Shown here: one piece after another, positions 20,568-29,318 of the stretch
Numbering within the stretch: the stretch's first letter is position 1
Layout: every line of letters begins with the position of its first letter
DNA from: Paenibacillaceae bacterium GAS479
GTDB lineage: Bacteria > Bacillota > Bacilli > Paenibacillales > Paenibacillaceae
Length of the DNA stretch: 64,000 nucleotides
Direction of reading: 5' to 3'
Assembly: GCA_900105225.1 (NCBI GenBank)
Contig: LT629764.1
Location: forward strand, 3,492,501-3,556,500
The notes under the pieces: generated by a model
What the model was told of the DNA's origin: nothing
Database searches by the model: none
The model's input: the letters and a program-made list of their open reading frames with translations, nothing else
Program-made: the position numbers and the translations under genes

Positions 20568-21158
20568 CTATACAGATTCGGGCTTCTCCGAGATTCCATC
20601 TAGGAAATATAGCTCGAACAGCCGCATCACATCTTCTTCCTTAAATGGCTGTCCAGATACAGCTGGCCAGTCCACAACGATCGTAATGAACAGCTTGACC
20701 AACACATAGGCAGTCAGCTTCGGATCGCAAGGTTTGAGCTCCCCTTTGACGACAGCGTCTTGTACGGCTTCTGCCACGAAGTCGAGCAGCGCTTCCTCCA
20801 TCATATGGATGCCGAAACCGGCTGCTGCCGTGCCGATCTCTTTCATTTCCATTGTGAGACGGGAAAAAAGCTCATGTTCCTTGCGATAGTTAAGCACGTC
20901 GAGCAGAGCGCGGTGAAGATTTTCGGCGAACGGCTTGCCGGGATCGATTGCTTTCTCGGCTAATGCCAGAATTTCTGCGACAAAATTCTTCATGATTTCC
21001 TCGAACAGCTGCTCTTTATTATCAAAAAAGGTATAAATCGTCCCTTTGCCAACACGCGCGATTCGAGCCACTTGATCCATAGTCGTAGCCTTGTAACCGA
21101 ACATGGTGAAGGATTTGGCGGCGGCATGGACGACTTCTGCCCTTCGGTCTATAGACAT
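20568..21158 (-). CDS. TetR family transcriptional regulator
   Basis: 196 residues. The N-terminal TetR helix-turn-helix reads AAKSFTMFGYKATTMDQVARIARVGKGTIYTFFDNKEQLF in short blocks, and the rest is the ligand-binding helical domain. The ATG at 21158 follows a GGGGGG tract; the longer frame to 21302 has no ribosome site. It is divergent from the yhgE-like gene, which it probably represses, with inverted TGAC/GTCA sequences in the shared 274-bp gap. Confidence 0.9.
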   Translation of the reverse strand: MSIDRRAEVVHAAAKSFTMFGYKATTMDQVARIARVGKGTIYTFFDNKEQLFEEIMKNFVAEILALAEKAIDPGKPFAENLHRALLDVLNYRKEHELFSRLTMEMKEIGTAAAGFGIHMMEEALLDFVAEAVQDAVVKGELKPCDPKLTAYVLVKLFITIVVDWPAVSGQPFKEEDVMRLFELYFLDGISEKPESV

Positions 21159-21210
21159 TGTGCAAGCCCCCCTATAATAGGCGTTTCCGCTTGATTTTAT
21201 TCCCCATAAT

Positions 21211-21412
21211 TGACTCAGTGACTGTAGAACGGAATATGTATAGCAGTCAGTTTGAAGCAGGTGTAACTTTTTTATACGGACAAGCTTAAGTTTGGGTTTC
21301 AATCATTTAACGGAGCTACAACGGATAGGCTGCAAAAGGTTGGCAGTTGCAAGTTGGAAGTAGGCGTGATAAAGTTGTTTTTGACCGAATGACCAAATTT
21401 GATTTTTAGTCA
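21211..21412. promoter_or_regulatory. TetR/yhgE divergent regulatory region with candidate operators
   Basis: TGACTG (21219-21224) and CAGTCA (21244-21249) form an inverted pair 19 nt apart, overlapping TTGACT (21210-21215) and TATGTA (21235-21240), a weak possible promoter. A second candidate at 21382-21412 has TGACC..ATGACCAAATTTG..TAGTCA around the palindrome CAAATTTG, directly before the yhgE-like start. Both resemble TetR-type operators; which one is used is not determined. Confidence 0.45.
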
Positions 21413-21432
21413 TAAAGGAGACGAGAACTATC

Positions 21433-23721
21433 ATGAAGGCATTGAAAACCATTGGCAAAGACCTGAAGGTCATGTTCACGAAGCCGATGCTCGCCATTTC
21501 CTTCATCGCCGTTGCATTTGTCCCTATTCTTTATAGCGGCTTCTTGATTGAAGCCTCATGGGATCCATACAGCAAGTTGGAGAAGATTCCAGTAGCGGTG
21601 GTAAACGAGGATAAAGGAACGCTCTATGAGGGTGAACAGCTCGATGTTGGCCGCGAATTCGTTGCAGAGCTGAAGAATAAAGCTGAGTTCGACTGGGATT
21701 TCGTCACTGCTGAGCAGGCAGCCAAGGGCATCGCGGCTAACGAGTATTACATGCAGATTACGATTCCGCAGGACTTTTCGAGCAAGGCATCTACGCTTAT
21801 GAACGATAAACCCGAGCAGGCAGAAATTATTTTCGAGCCTAACGGAGACTATAACTTCATCGCGGGTCAGATCGGCAACTCGGCGATAAAGGACATTCGA
21901 GCTGAACTGAATGCCAGCATCACCGAGGCTTATGCCCGAAGTATGCTTTCACAGGTCAAAGATATTTCGAACGGCTTTGCCGATGCTCGTGATGGAGCTG
22001 GCGAGCTGAAGGATGGGGCAGGGAAGCTTGATGATGGCTTTGCCACGCTGAAAACAAACCTCGCTAAACTGGCAGAGGGCACGTCTGAGCTAAAAGACGG
22101 CGTATCGCCGCTGGCGGACGGCGCTGTGAAGTTGAAAGACGGCACGCGCTCGCTGGCGGAAGGCAGCGGCTCGCTTGCCTCGGGCCTCGCACAGCTGCAG
22201 CAAGCAAGCGGCCAATTGGCCGCAGGAGCATCGGCAGCCGACAAGGGGGCGTCACAGCTTGCTACCGGGCTGACCTCCTCGGCGGAAGGCACCGCCAAGC
22301 TGCAGCAGAGCTTGGAGCAGTCGGCATCCGGCAGCACCAAGCTGGCCGAAGGCTTGCAGAAGTCGGCCGCTGGCAGCGCCAAGTTGGCGGAGTCGCTTGC
22401 AGCGGCGGAGGACGCCGGAGGCAAAGTTTCTGATGGAGCCGCGCAGCTTGCTGCTGGGCTTGATGCTTTGATGGGGGCTAATCCGCAGCTTGCGGAGAGC
22501 GAGCAGGGTAAACAGCTGCTTGCGGCCAGCCGGCAGCTTGCCGAAGGCGGCAAGCAGCTGAGCGCCGCGCAGAAGGGGCTGACAGTCGGCGGCAGCGAGC
22601 TTGCGGCCAGTCAGCAACAGCTGCTGACTGGTGCGTCCTCGCTGGATGCGGCACAGCAGCAACTTCTGCAAGGCAGCACGCAGCTGAATGCAGGCCAGCA
22701 GCGATTGCTTGCAGGAGCGCAGCAGCTGCAAAAAGGTACAAGCGGGCTGAACGAAGGCATGACGAAGTTCGGCAGCAAGCTGGCCGATGCCGCAAACGGC
22801 GGAGCCGAGCTTGCAAACGGCGCAAAAACCGCCAGCAGCGGTGCTTCGCAGCTTACGAGCGGACTCGGCCAGCTTGTTGGAGGAGTGGGCAGCGTTGCTG
22901 ATGGAGCAGTCAAGCTGGAAGACGGTGCCGGTGAGCTCAAAGACGGCGCGACCAAGCTGGTGGACGGATCGGGCGAGCTGCAGGGCAAGCTGGGCGAAGC
23001 TGCCGGTAAAACGGCCGACGTTAAAGACGGCGACGAAACGGTGAAGATGTTTGCCGATCCGGTGAAAATCAAAGAGGATGATACGCGTAAAATTGAAAAG
23101 TACGGCATGGGCATCGCACCTTACTTTATTTCAATCGCGCTGTTTGTCGGCGCACTATTCTTTACAACTGTCATCTCGTCGAGGGAATCATTCCAGTCGA
23201 ATGCGACGAGGCTTGGACGGTTCCTGAGCCGGACCGCTACCTATTTGCTGATGAGCCTCAGCCAGTCGGCAGTCGCTCTATTGATCCTACTGTATGGACT
23301 CAAGCTCGATGTCGGCAATGTGCCGCTGTTTATTGCTTTAATTTTTGTAGCGAGCCTTGCTTTTACCTTCATCATTCAAGCGCTGGTTACTTGGGGCGAT
23401 CAAGTCGGTCGATTTATCGCTGTAATGATGATGATTTTGCAGCTGACATCTAGTGCAGGTACGTTTCCGGTTGAGCTGCTGCCGACTTGGATGCAGGCGG
23501 TTCATCCGTGGCTGCCAATGTCTCACAGCATAACCGGACTAAGAGCCGCTTTTGCGAGCAACGCAGATGCCTCGGTCGTTTATGCTCAGCTTGGCTATCT
23601 CGGTATCTATGCAGCGATTGCCTTGGCAGCGACAGCACTCTATTTTGGCATCAAAGGTCGACGCGTTAATACCGATCTGACGGGGCGAGCAGAGCCTTCG
23701 ACAACAGCATCACAAGTTTAA
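21433..23721 (+). CDS. YhgE/Pip-family membrane protein
   Basis: 762 residues. The N-terminal block has the family start KDLKVMFTKPMLAISFIAVAFVPILYSG (TM1 about 18-38), then an extracytoplasmic domain (PVAVVNEDKGT). Residues about 180-540 are a long series of short Ala/Gly/Leu heptads such as LKDGAGKL and LAEGTSEL. The C-terminal part (550-745) has five or six TM segments of ABC-2-like type. The family includes phage-receptor and type VII secretion-linked proteins, and some members act in export; no T7SS genes are near. AAAGGAG lies 13 nt from the ATG. The TetR regulator is divergent. Confidence 0.88.
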   Translation: MKALKTIGKDLKVMFTKPMLAISFIAVAFVPILYSGFLIEASWDPYSKLEKIPVAVVNEDKGTLYEGEQLDVGREFVAELKNKAEFDWDFVTAEQAAKGIAANEYYMQITIPQDFSSKASTLMNDKPEQAEIIFEPNGDYNFIAGQIGNSAIKDIRAELNASITEAYARSMLSQVKDISNGFADARDGAGELKDGAGKLDDGFATLKTNLAKLAEGTSELKDGVSPLADGAVKLKDGTRSLAEGSGSLASGLAQLQQASGQLAAGASAADKGASQLATGLTSSAEGTAKLQQSLEQSASGSTKLAEGLQKSAAGSAKLAESLAAAEDAGGKVSDGAAQLAAGLDALMGANPQLAESEQGKQLLAASRQLAEGGKQLSAAQKGLTVGGSELAASQQQLLTGASSLDAAQQQLLQGSTQLNAGQQRLLAGAQQLQKGTSGLNEGMTKFGSKLADAANGGAELANGAKTASSGASQLTSGLGQLVGGVGSVADGAVKLEDGAGELKDGATKLVDGSGELQGKLGEAAGKTADVKDGDETVKMFADPVKIKEDDTRKIEKYGMGIAPYFISIALFVGALFFTTVISSRESFQSNATRLGRFLSRTATYLLMSLSQSAVALLILLYGLKLDVGNVPLFIALIFVASLAFTFIIQALVTWGDQVGRFIAVMMMILQLTSSAGTFPVELLPTWMQAVHPWLPMSHSITGLRAAFASNADASVVYAQLGYLGIYAAIALAATALYFGIKGRRVNTDLTGRAEPSTTASQV

Positions 23722-23732
23722 GCAACCCTGTT

Positions 23733-23762
23733 AAAACCCGTCCGTTCATGGACGGGTTTTAC
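23733..23762 (+). terminator. intrinsic terminator after the yhgE-like gene
   Basis: AAAACCCGTCC pairs with GGACGGGTTTT around a 6-nt loop, followed by ACTTGTTTTTTT. Confidence 0.85.
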
Positions 23763-23800
23763 TTGTTTTTTTCTGCTTTTTTTACTATCAGATAAACTCA

Positions 23801-23829
23801 TTGCCAGAATGCGGGTGCGGTGGTATAAC
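23801..23829 (+). promoter_or_regulatory. candidate sigma-A promoter of the SLH gene
   Basis: TTGCCA (23801-23806), a 17-nt spacer and TATAAC (23824-23829), 46 nt before the SLH-protein ATG. GGGGGTC at 23863-23869 is the probable ribosome site. Confidence 0.55.
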
Positions 23830-23875
23830 CAAGCATGGAAGAGAAATTATTGATGTCTAGACGGGGGTCTCATTT

Positions 23876-26800
23876 ATGTCAAACAGACTTAAAAGTATTA
23901 AAAAATGGGTAGTGAAGAGTCTCGTTGTACTGCTTGCAGTCGGCTCAGGCGGACAAGCGGTACATGGAGCTGCAGCAGCGGAACCTAATCCTGGAAATGT
24001 CGGTGGATACAACGACATTAAGGGGCATTGGGCAGAGCAGCAGCTACAGCTTTGGGTCGACTCCGGATGGCTGTCCGGTTATGGTGACGGCAAGCTGCGC
24101 CCAGATCAACCGGTAAAGCGCAGCGAGCTCGCTGCGCTTATCAACCGGGCTTATGGCAAGGAAGCAACTGCTGCTTCAGCGCTTGCATTCAAGGATGTCA
24201 AAAAGGAAAGCTGGGATTACAGCACAGTAGCAACAGCCGTATATGCTGGCTATGTGAATGGCTACGAGGACGGAACATTCCGCCCTTCCGGCAAAGTGAC
24301 TCGGCAGGAGGCTGCCGTTATGCTTGCCAAAGCTTCCGATGTGGAGGGTTCCGCAGGTGCTGAATCAACTTTCATTGACAAGGATGCCCTTGGAGTGTGG
24401 AGCCGATCTTATGTTGCGGCATTAGCTTCACAAGGCATACTTGGAGGTTATCCGGATGGCAGCTTCCGACCGGCTGGTCAGTTGACGAGAGCGGAAGCCG
24501 TAACGGCAATCAGTAAAGCGGTGAAGCTGGATTCACCTATGAAGGAATACAACAAGGCAGGCGTGTTCGGTCCTTCATCCGGCAACCAGGAAGTGAATGG
24601 TAACGTACAGATCAGTGCGTCCGGCGTCACGCTTCAGAATCTGGTTATCCGCGGCGATCTGATCCTTGATAAGGGGATCGGTGAAGGGGATGCCTTCCTT
24701 TCCGGTGTTAAAGTAACCGGCAAAACATACATTCGAGGTGGAGGAGTCCACTCCATTCATATTAAGGATAGCCAGTTGAGCGACGTTCGTGTGGACAAGG
24801 ATGGCTCCGCTGTACGTCTTTCTGTAGAAGGAAAGAGCGAGCTTGGTTCCGTAACCGTTGAGCCGAATGCAGCAGGGTCTGTAGTTGCGCTCCAGTCCGG
24901 CAGTCGAATTCTTAAGCTGCTGCTGAACGCCAAAACTTTTGTGTCCGGCCAAGGCATCATTAATGAGGCGATCCTTCGTCATGATGCGTCCGATTCTGTT
25001 TTTGAAAAGGAGCCGCTTTCGAAAAAAGTACTGCCTAATCCAAGCTCGCAGCCAAGTCCGACTCCAAGTCCGAATGTAGGAGGAGGAGGCTTTTTCCCAG
25101 GCTTCCCAGGAAATCCTGGAAATCCGACGCCGACGCCAAGTCCAACGGGCAGCCCTGTTCCAACAGTTGCTCCGGAAGCCTTGTTAATGGAGCTTTCTGT
25201 TGGAGGTTACCCGCTTACTCAGTTTCCTTCTGACAAGACGGGTTTCGATCCTAAGGAAGTAGAGTATGATGTTTATCTTCCTGTAGATTTTGTTACGGGC
25301 GACTTGGAAGTTAAAGCCGTGGCCAGCCACCCGGATATTCAAATCTCGGTGACGGCTAAAACCTCTTACGGAGATATTCTTATTGAAGATAAGAAGCTGG
25401 ACTCTGACGGTAAAGTCCGTTACCGCCAGCAAGCACGCCAGGAAGTCGATGTTTTTATTAGACTTGAATCGAAAGATGGTAAGATGCTGAAGGGGTACTG
25501 GGTCCGTGTTTTGTATGATTGGTCGCTCGCAGAAAATGCTAAAATAACCTCGGATGGTTCGATAACCTTTAAAGGTAAAGGAATTGAAGAGGGGGACATG
25601 CTGCGCGTTTACACGAATGAAGGAGACGTAGCTCCTGTCTATGCCATACCTCAATCTGCAAGCGGAGAAAACATTAGTATCCGTCCTATAAGCAAAATCA
25701 AGCAGGATGGGCTTAATGGCAATCCAGGTTCAATTTGGATCAGCCTGCAAAAACAGGGCCAGCCGGAGCAGCCGCGCCAAAAGGTTGAGTACGATTTTAG
25801 AGCGCTTGCGGAGCTCAGCGGTGGTGTAAAAGCGAGTGCCATGACCAAAGAGGACATGGAAGCGGCCAATATTCAGTTCACCTACGGGGTCAAGCTTGAG
25901 CTCGATTCGTTGTCTCCTGCACCGGCCGGCGCGGAATTTGTAAGGGCGAGCTGGAGTAGTGGGTCTCATGTGCCACGCACACCAAGCGCAGAAGATGCGG
26001 AAGTTTCGGCATGGAATAACGGACGTTTATATAAGCTGAATGGAACCTCGACTGAGCTCATGTCCTACTGGGATAACGAGCCTAAGGATTTCCGTGGATA
26101 TTTCACTGTTTACTATTACAACGCGGACAAGCGTCCGATCGGGTATTCCATTGTGCCGCTTGAAGTCAAAGTACATTTAACGGCGGACATGCTCGAGAAG
26201 CTGATTCAACAGCTTCCTGTACCAGCACCGATGAGTTATTTTGAGCACATAGATAAACTTCAGCGGATGTATCAAGCGCTTCTTCCCGAGGAGCAGCCGA
26301 AGGTGTCCAGCTACCCGGTGCTTGCACAGGCTCTGAAGCTGAAGGAATCGATCCTTGCACAGGAAACAGCTGCTAAGCAACTGAAGTCACTTTCTTTGTC
26401 AGGTATGACGCTGAATGTGCCGTTTAGCCCTACAGTCAAGCAGTATAATGCCAAAGGTTTACATCTTCTTGAGGGAAAAGAGATTGTCGTAAGTCTTGAC
26501 TACGACAGTGAACTTTCGGATGTCTATGTATCCTCTGGAAGTACCGGTGCAGGTAATACTATTCCCGTGCAAGGAAAACAGTACAGATTCACTCTTGGTC
26601 CAGAATTTCCGGGTGTCCTCCAAATTACCGTGAAATCCAAAGCTAGCGGAAGCCTCGAAAGTTATATCATCTTTACTGATAGCCCGTACCGGATTAAACT
26701 CAGTCCTTCGGGCGGAATGATACAAGGGCTCACCCAGGGAGTTGCGCTCCATGTTTACGGTTCTCAGGATGATACGAAACCCTATTATGTGGCTCAAGGT

Positions 26801-27526
26801 TCCTCATCTAACTGGCCTTCCTTGCCTGTGCCTGGGATGCCTTTACCTGCGCCTGGAGTGCCTTTCTTAATGGATCTACCATTCAGCTATCCGGTGCACG
26901 CGTCTTTGACGGGGAGCATTTGGTTGTCCTTGCAGGTCGAAGGCCAGATGACTGACCGAACACAGTATAAGTACGATTTTACACCGTTGCCTGAAGTTGC
27001 TGCTTCTGGAGCCGTGATTGCCTTTGAAGATGATGCCATGCTCTCTTTGCTTCAAAGCCAGCCATCTATTCAAGCGTTTTCTTATACGCGTTTATTAGCA
27101 AATCTAGCCGTGCTAGATCCTGCCGTTCGGTATATCTCGGGTCAGATTGGCGTACAGCCTCTAGCGCCGACTGTTCAAGACGCCCGTAAGCAGATCTTGT
27201 ACCGAGCGTCTTTACCTGATGGCTTTCTAGGAACGATAGGGACTAATCCAGCGCCGGGACTTAGTCCAGGCATCCTTTATCTATTCGATGCAGGATACAA
27301 TCCAATCGGCTATGTCCGCTTTGAGTATCAAGCTATACCAAAGGCTACTCCACAGGTAGTCAAGTATATGATCAGCCTTATAAAGTTGGATGGACCGATA
27401 GAATATGTTAAACCGATCATCGAACGAGCCAGAGCCGCCTACAATTTGTTAAACGAGGCGCAAAAGGCCGAAGTGAGCAATTATAGTCATTTGCTGCAAG
27501 CAGAAGCTAATCTTCTGCGGCCATAG
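23876..27526 (+). CDS. SLH-domain surface protein with internal duplication
   Basis: 1216 residues. Signal peptide about 1-32 (KKWVVKSLVVLLAVGSGGQA). Three SLH domains at about 44-86, 104-146 and 164-205 (GYGDGKLRPDQPVKRSEL, GYEDGTFRPSGKVTRQEA, GYPDGSFRPAGQLTRAEA) would bind pyruvylated secondary wall polymer and fix it to the wall. Residues 225-350 look like a beta-helix. A Pro/Gly/Ser/Thr linker (380-432) leads to two related modules, about 436-830 and 838-1216. Each has a cadherin-like sandwich, a GSIW(I/L)SLQ..G segment, and an ending of the type LLPEEQPKVSSYPVL or LLNEAQKAEVSNYSHL. Cell-surface structural or binding role inferred; no enzyme motif seen. Confidence 0.88.
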   Translation: MSNRLKSIKKWVVKSLVVLLAVGSGGQAVHGAAAAEPNPGNVGGYNDIKGHWAEQQLQLWVDSGWLSGYGDGKLRPDQPVKRSELAALINRAYGKEATAASALAFKDVKKESWDYSTVATAVYAGYVNGYEDGTFRPSGKVTRQEAAVMLAKASDVEGSAGAESTFIDKDALGVWSRSYVAALASQGILGGYPDGSFRPAGQLTRAEAVTAISKAVKLDSPMKEYNKAGVFGPSSGNQEVNGNVQISASGVTLQNLVIRGDLILDKGIGEGDAFLSGVKVTGKTYIRGGGVHSIHIKDSQLSDVRVDKDGSAVRLSVEGKSELGSVTVEPNAAGSVVALQSGSRILKLLLNAKTFVSGQGIINEAILRHDASDSVFEKEPLSKKVLPNPSSQPSPTPSPNVGGGGFFPGFPGNPGNPTPTPSPTGSPVPTVAPEALLMELSVGGYPLTQFPSDKTGFDPKEVEYDVYLPVDFVTGDLEVKAVASHPDIQISVTAKTSYGDILIEDKKLDSDGKVRYRQQARQEVDVFIRLESKDGKMLKGYWVRVLYDWSLAENAKITSDGSITFKGKGIEEGDMLRVYTNEGDVAPVYAIPQSASGENISIRPISKIKQDGLNGNPGSIWISLQKQGQPEQPRQKVEYDFRALAELSGGVKASAMTKEDMEAANIQFTYGVKLELDSLSPAPAGAEFVRASWSSGSHVPRTPSAEDAEVSAWNNGRLYKLNGTSTELMSYWDNEPKDFRGYFTVYYYNADKRPIGYSIVPLEVKVHLTADMLEKLIQQLPVPAPMSYFEHIDKLQRMYQALLPEEQPKVSSYPVLAQALKLKESILAQETAAKQLKSLSLSGMTLNVPFSPTVKQYNAKGLHLLEGKEIVVSLDYDSELSDVYVSSGSTGAGNTIPVQGKQYRFTLGPEFPGVLQITVKSKASGSLESYIIFTDSPYRIKLSPSGGMIQGLTQGVALHVYGSQDDTKPYYVAQGSSSNWPSLPVPGMPLPAPGVPFLMDLPFSYPVHASLTGSIWLSLQVEGQMTDRTQYKYDFTPLPEVAASGAVIAFEDDAMLSLLQSQPSIQAFSYTRLLANLAVLDPAVRYISGQIGVQPLAPTVQDARKQILYRASLPDGFLGTIGTNPAPGLSPGILYLFDAGYNPIGYVRFEYQAIPKATPQVVKYMISLIKLDGPIEYVKPIIERARAAYNLLNEAQKAEVSNYSHLLQAEANLLRP

Positions 27527-27535
27527 CCATATTTT

Positions 27536-27570
27536 CAGCCGTCCGGTTTATCCGGGCGGTTGTTTTTTTT
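27536..27570 (+). terminator. intrinsic terminator after the SLH gene
   Basis: GCCGTCCGG pairs with CCGGGCGGT (one G-U) around TTTAT, followed by TGTTTTTTTT. Confidence 0.85.
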
Positions 27571-27731
27571 CCAATATGCGGCTGTAACGCGAAGCTTATT
27601 TGCTTATTTTTTTATAGTTGAATCATTTGTCCTTCATGAACGTAGAAATAAATGACTTTGTTCGAAGCATCACGAATATAGTAAGATGTTCAAGCGGACT
27701 GGGATCAGCTCCGTGGAAGGAGGTACTACAG

Positions 27732-28376
27732 TTGTTTGATCGAATAAACGGATGGATCGATGCTCTCGTGCTGGCTAGCGGCCTGGACGGACCGGCCATC
27801 TTGCTGCTGACGGTTCCCCTTGCGGTGCTACAGGGGTTGTTTGGCATCTTCCCGTTCGCCACGGTTATTCTAATTAATATATCTATTCTCGGCATTGCTG
27901 GCGGCCTGCTGGCGAGCTGGTTGGCAGGCACGGTCGCGGCGCTTTCCGTCTATCTGCTTTTCCGCTACTTTTTCTATGGCAAAGTTCAGAGCTATTTTCA
28001 AACGCGCATGGGGCGTTATGAACGATATCAGACCTCTCTGGATCAGTACGGCGGCTGGATGGTCATTTTGCTCCGGACGATTCCAATCATGCCGAATAAT
28101 CTGATCTCCTTCATGTCGGCTGTTGCACCGGTCCGCTTCGTGCCGTATTTTTGGTCCTCCCTCATCGGCAACCTATCCCATATATGGATGTTTGGCATTC
28201 TAAGCGCTTCCATCATTTTTCCGGGTACTGATCTCAGGACTTTGATTGTGTCGTACGTTGTGTTCCTGATCGCGCTTGGTCTTATGTTCGGAGCCACTCG
28301 CATGACAAAAGCTTATCGGAGCCGAAAAAAATTGCATTCTGTCGATAAAAACTCATCCACAAATCTGCCTCTTTGA
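27732..28376 (+). CDS. VTT-domain (TVP38/TMEM64-like) membrane protein
   Basis: 214 residues with about five hydrophobic segments, including VPLAVLQGLFGIFPFATVILIN and LLRTIPIMPNNLISFMSAV, the re-entrant-loop motif region of the VTT/DedA-like superfamily (FPF and the RxxPxxPxNLxS pattern). Such proteins act in lipid scrambling or envelope homeostasis; the substrate here is unknown. The start is a TTG at 27732, because the strong AAGGAGGT lies 7 nt upstream. The frame is open to 27618 without a good ribosome site. Terminator at 28407. Confidence 0.85.
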   Translation: MFDRINGWIDALVLASGLDGPAILLLTVPLAVLQGLFGIFPFATVILINISILGIAGGLLASWLAGTVAALSVYLLFRYFFYGKVQSYFQTRMGRYERYQTSLDQYGGWMVILLRTIPIMPNNLISFMSAVAPVRFVPYFWSSLIGNLSHIWMFGILSASIIFPGTDLRTLIVSYVVFLIALGLMFGATRMTKAYRSRKKLHSVDKNSSTNLPL

Positions 28377-28406
28377 TGCTGTGGATAACCAACGGAAAAT
28401 AGATCA

Positions 28407-28433
28407 AGAGCCCAATAATCGGGCTCTTTTTTT
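28407..28433 (+). terminator. intrinsic terminator after the VTT gene
   Basis: AGAGCCC pairs with GGGCTCT around a 7-nt loop, followed by TTTTTT. Confidence 0.88.
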
Positions 28434-28514
28434 GCTTATACACAGCTGTGTGTAAGTGGCTTTAAGGGGCTTGGATTCATCTCTTGATCTGGGGGGTAAT
28501 AGCAGTACATCGGC

Positions 28515-28569
28515 TTGACAACCACAATATATTGAGGTAAATTAAACACCTAGCCTCTACATATGGGAT
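28515..28569 (+). promoter_or_regulatory. nrd promoter with two NrdR boxes
   Basis: TTGACA (28515-28520), a 17-nt spacer and TAAATT (28538-28543) form a promoter. Box 1 (28522-28537, core CAATATATTG) lies between -35 and -10. Box 2 (28554-28569, core CTACATATGG) lies 32 bp further on, about three helical turns, as is usual for NrdR pairs. Box 1 fits the consensus core CwATATaTwG well; box 2 differs at two core positions. NrdR would repress nrdIEF when dATP is high. Confidence 0.75.
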
Positions 28570-28835
28570 TTGTAAGCATGAACCGGACAAGCTGTCAAGA
28601 CCCAAAATCTACAAAATGTTTCTCTGAAACGGGTCTTTCGACAAGCGATTCACAACAATGACGCTGAAGCGTACAGACAGCGCGCGATACTGCTTTACAG
28701 GATGCACTTGCCCCTGGTATGAGGCGGAGCAAGAGCATTCGGAACACTCTCGCACATGACAACCTAGTTAAGGCCTGATGGAGCCACGAGGAAAAGTTCG
28801 AATCTCCATACGGGTTTGTTTTTTGTTGTTTTATT
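28550..28835 (+). ncRNA. structured leader or sRNA ahead of nrdIEF
   Basis: The stretch from the NrdR-controlled start to an intrinsic terminator holds several stable stems. AAGACCC (28597-28603) pairs with GGGTCTT (28631-28637) and encloses GTTTC/GAAAC (28618-28630). ACGC/GCGT (28661-28672) and CTTGC/GCAAG (28707-28733) follow. The direct repeat ACAAGC appears on both sides of the first stem. The terminator stem is at 28771-28817. It matches no riboswitch class I know: there is no cobalamin, S-box, T-box or purine core. It may be an attenuated leader or a stand-alone sRNA. Both ends are inferred. Confidence 0.45.
28771..28835 (+). terminator. intrinsic terminator inside the nrd leader
   Basis: CCTGATGGAG (28774-28783) pairs with CTCCATACGGG (28804-28814) through ten pairs with one bulged A and one U-G. 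The stem can extend by three weaker pairs at the base. TTTGTTTTTTGTTG follows. It lies 124 nt before the nrdI start. Confidence 0.75.
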
Positions 28836-28958
28836 GGCCGGAATCTGCTTCTTTCACTGGAGCGGTTAACTTATATATTTTCGGTAACAGATACTACATC
28901 TAGTGGCAAGCAGCATAGAGGCAAGTGAAGGACAATTATAGAGAAGGAGTGGACCGCT

Positions 28959-29318
28959 GTGTTAATCGCTTATACATCCCGTACCGGGAACGTGCGCAAA
29001 TTCGTGAGCAAGCTTGGTTATCCCGCCGTTCAGATCAACGAATCGACAACGGTTGAGGAGCCTTTCGTATTGGTCACTTATACAACTGGCTTTGGGGAAG
29101 TTCCCCCTGCAGTTGATGCGTTCTTGGAGAAGAATCGGGATTATTTGCGGGGAGTGTCGGCCAGCGGCAACCGCAACTGGGGAACATGCTTTGCAGGCAG
29201 CGCGGATAAGGTTTCGGAACGTTACGAAGTTCCGGTTGTCTGCAAATTCGAACTGTCGGGAACGACACGCGATGTAGAACAATTCATGCGGGAGGTGGAG
29301 CCACTTGCGGCATATTGA
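28959..29318 (+). CDS. nrdI: NrdI flavodoxin-like ribonucleotide reductase activator
   Basis: 119 residues. The flavodoxin-type FMN loop SRTGNVRKF opens the protein, followed by VTYTTGFGEVPP and NWGTCFAGSADK, all typical of NrdI. It supplies oxidant (superoxide or peroxide) to assemble the manganese-tyrosyl radical of NrdF. GTG start with AGAAGGAGTGG upstream. It is first in the nrdIEF operon and its end overlaps nrdE by 14 bp. A second weak promoter (TTTCAC at 28852, TATATT at 28874) may lie between the leader terminator and this gene. Confidence 0.93.
   Translation: MLIAYTSRTGNVRKFVSKLGYPAVQINESTTVEEPFVLVTYTTGFGEVPPAVDAFLEKNRDYLRGVSASGNRNWGTCFAGSADKVSERYEVPVVCKFELSGTTRDVEQFMREVEPLAAY

Noticed and set aside
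21930-23114. Long antisense frames opposite the yhgE-like gene
   Set aside because: Low-complexity, GC-rich heptad sequence leaves the opposite strand open; no ribosome site and Ser/Pro/Ala composition typical of shadows.
28578-28661. 27-codon reading frame in the nrd leader (MNRTSCQDPKSTKC...)
   Set aside because: No convincing ribosome site and it overlaps the paired stems; kept only as a possibility for a leader peptide.
28550-28835. Cobalamin, purine or T-box riboswitch upstream of nrdIEF
   Set aside because: No B12 box, no purine core and no T-box sequence could be found.
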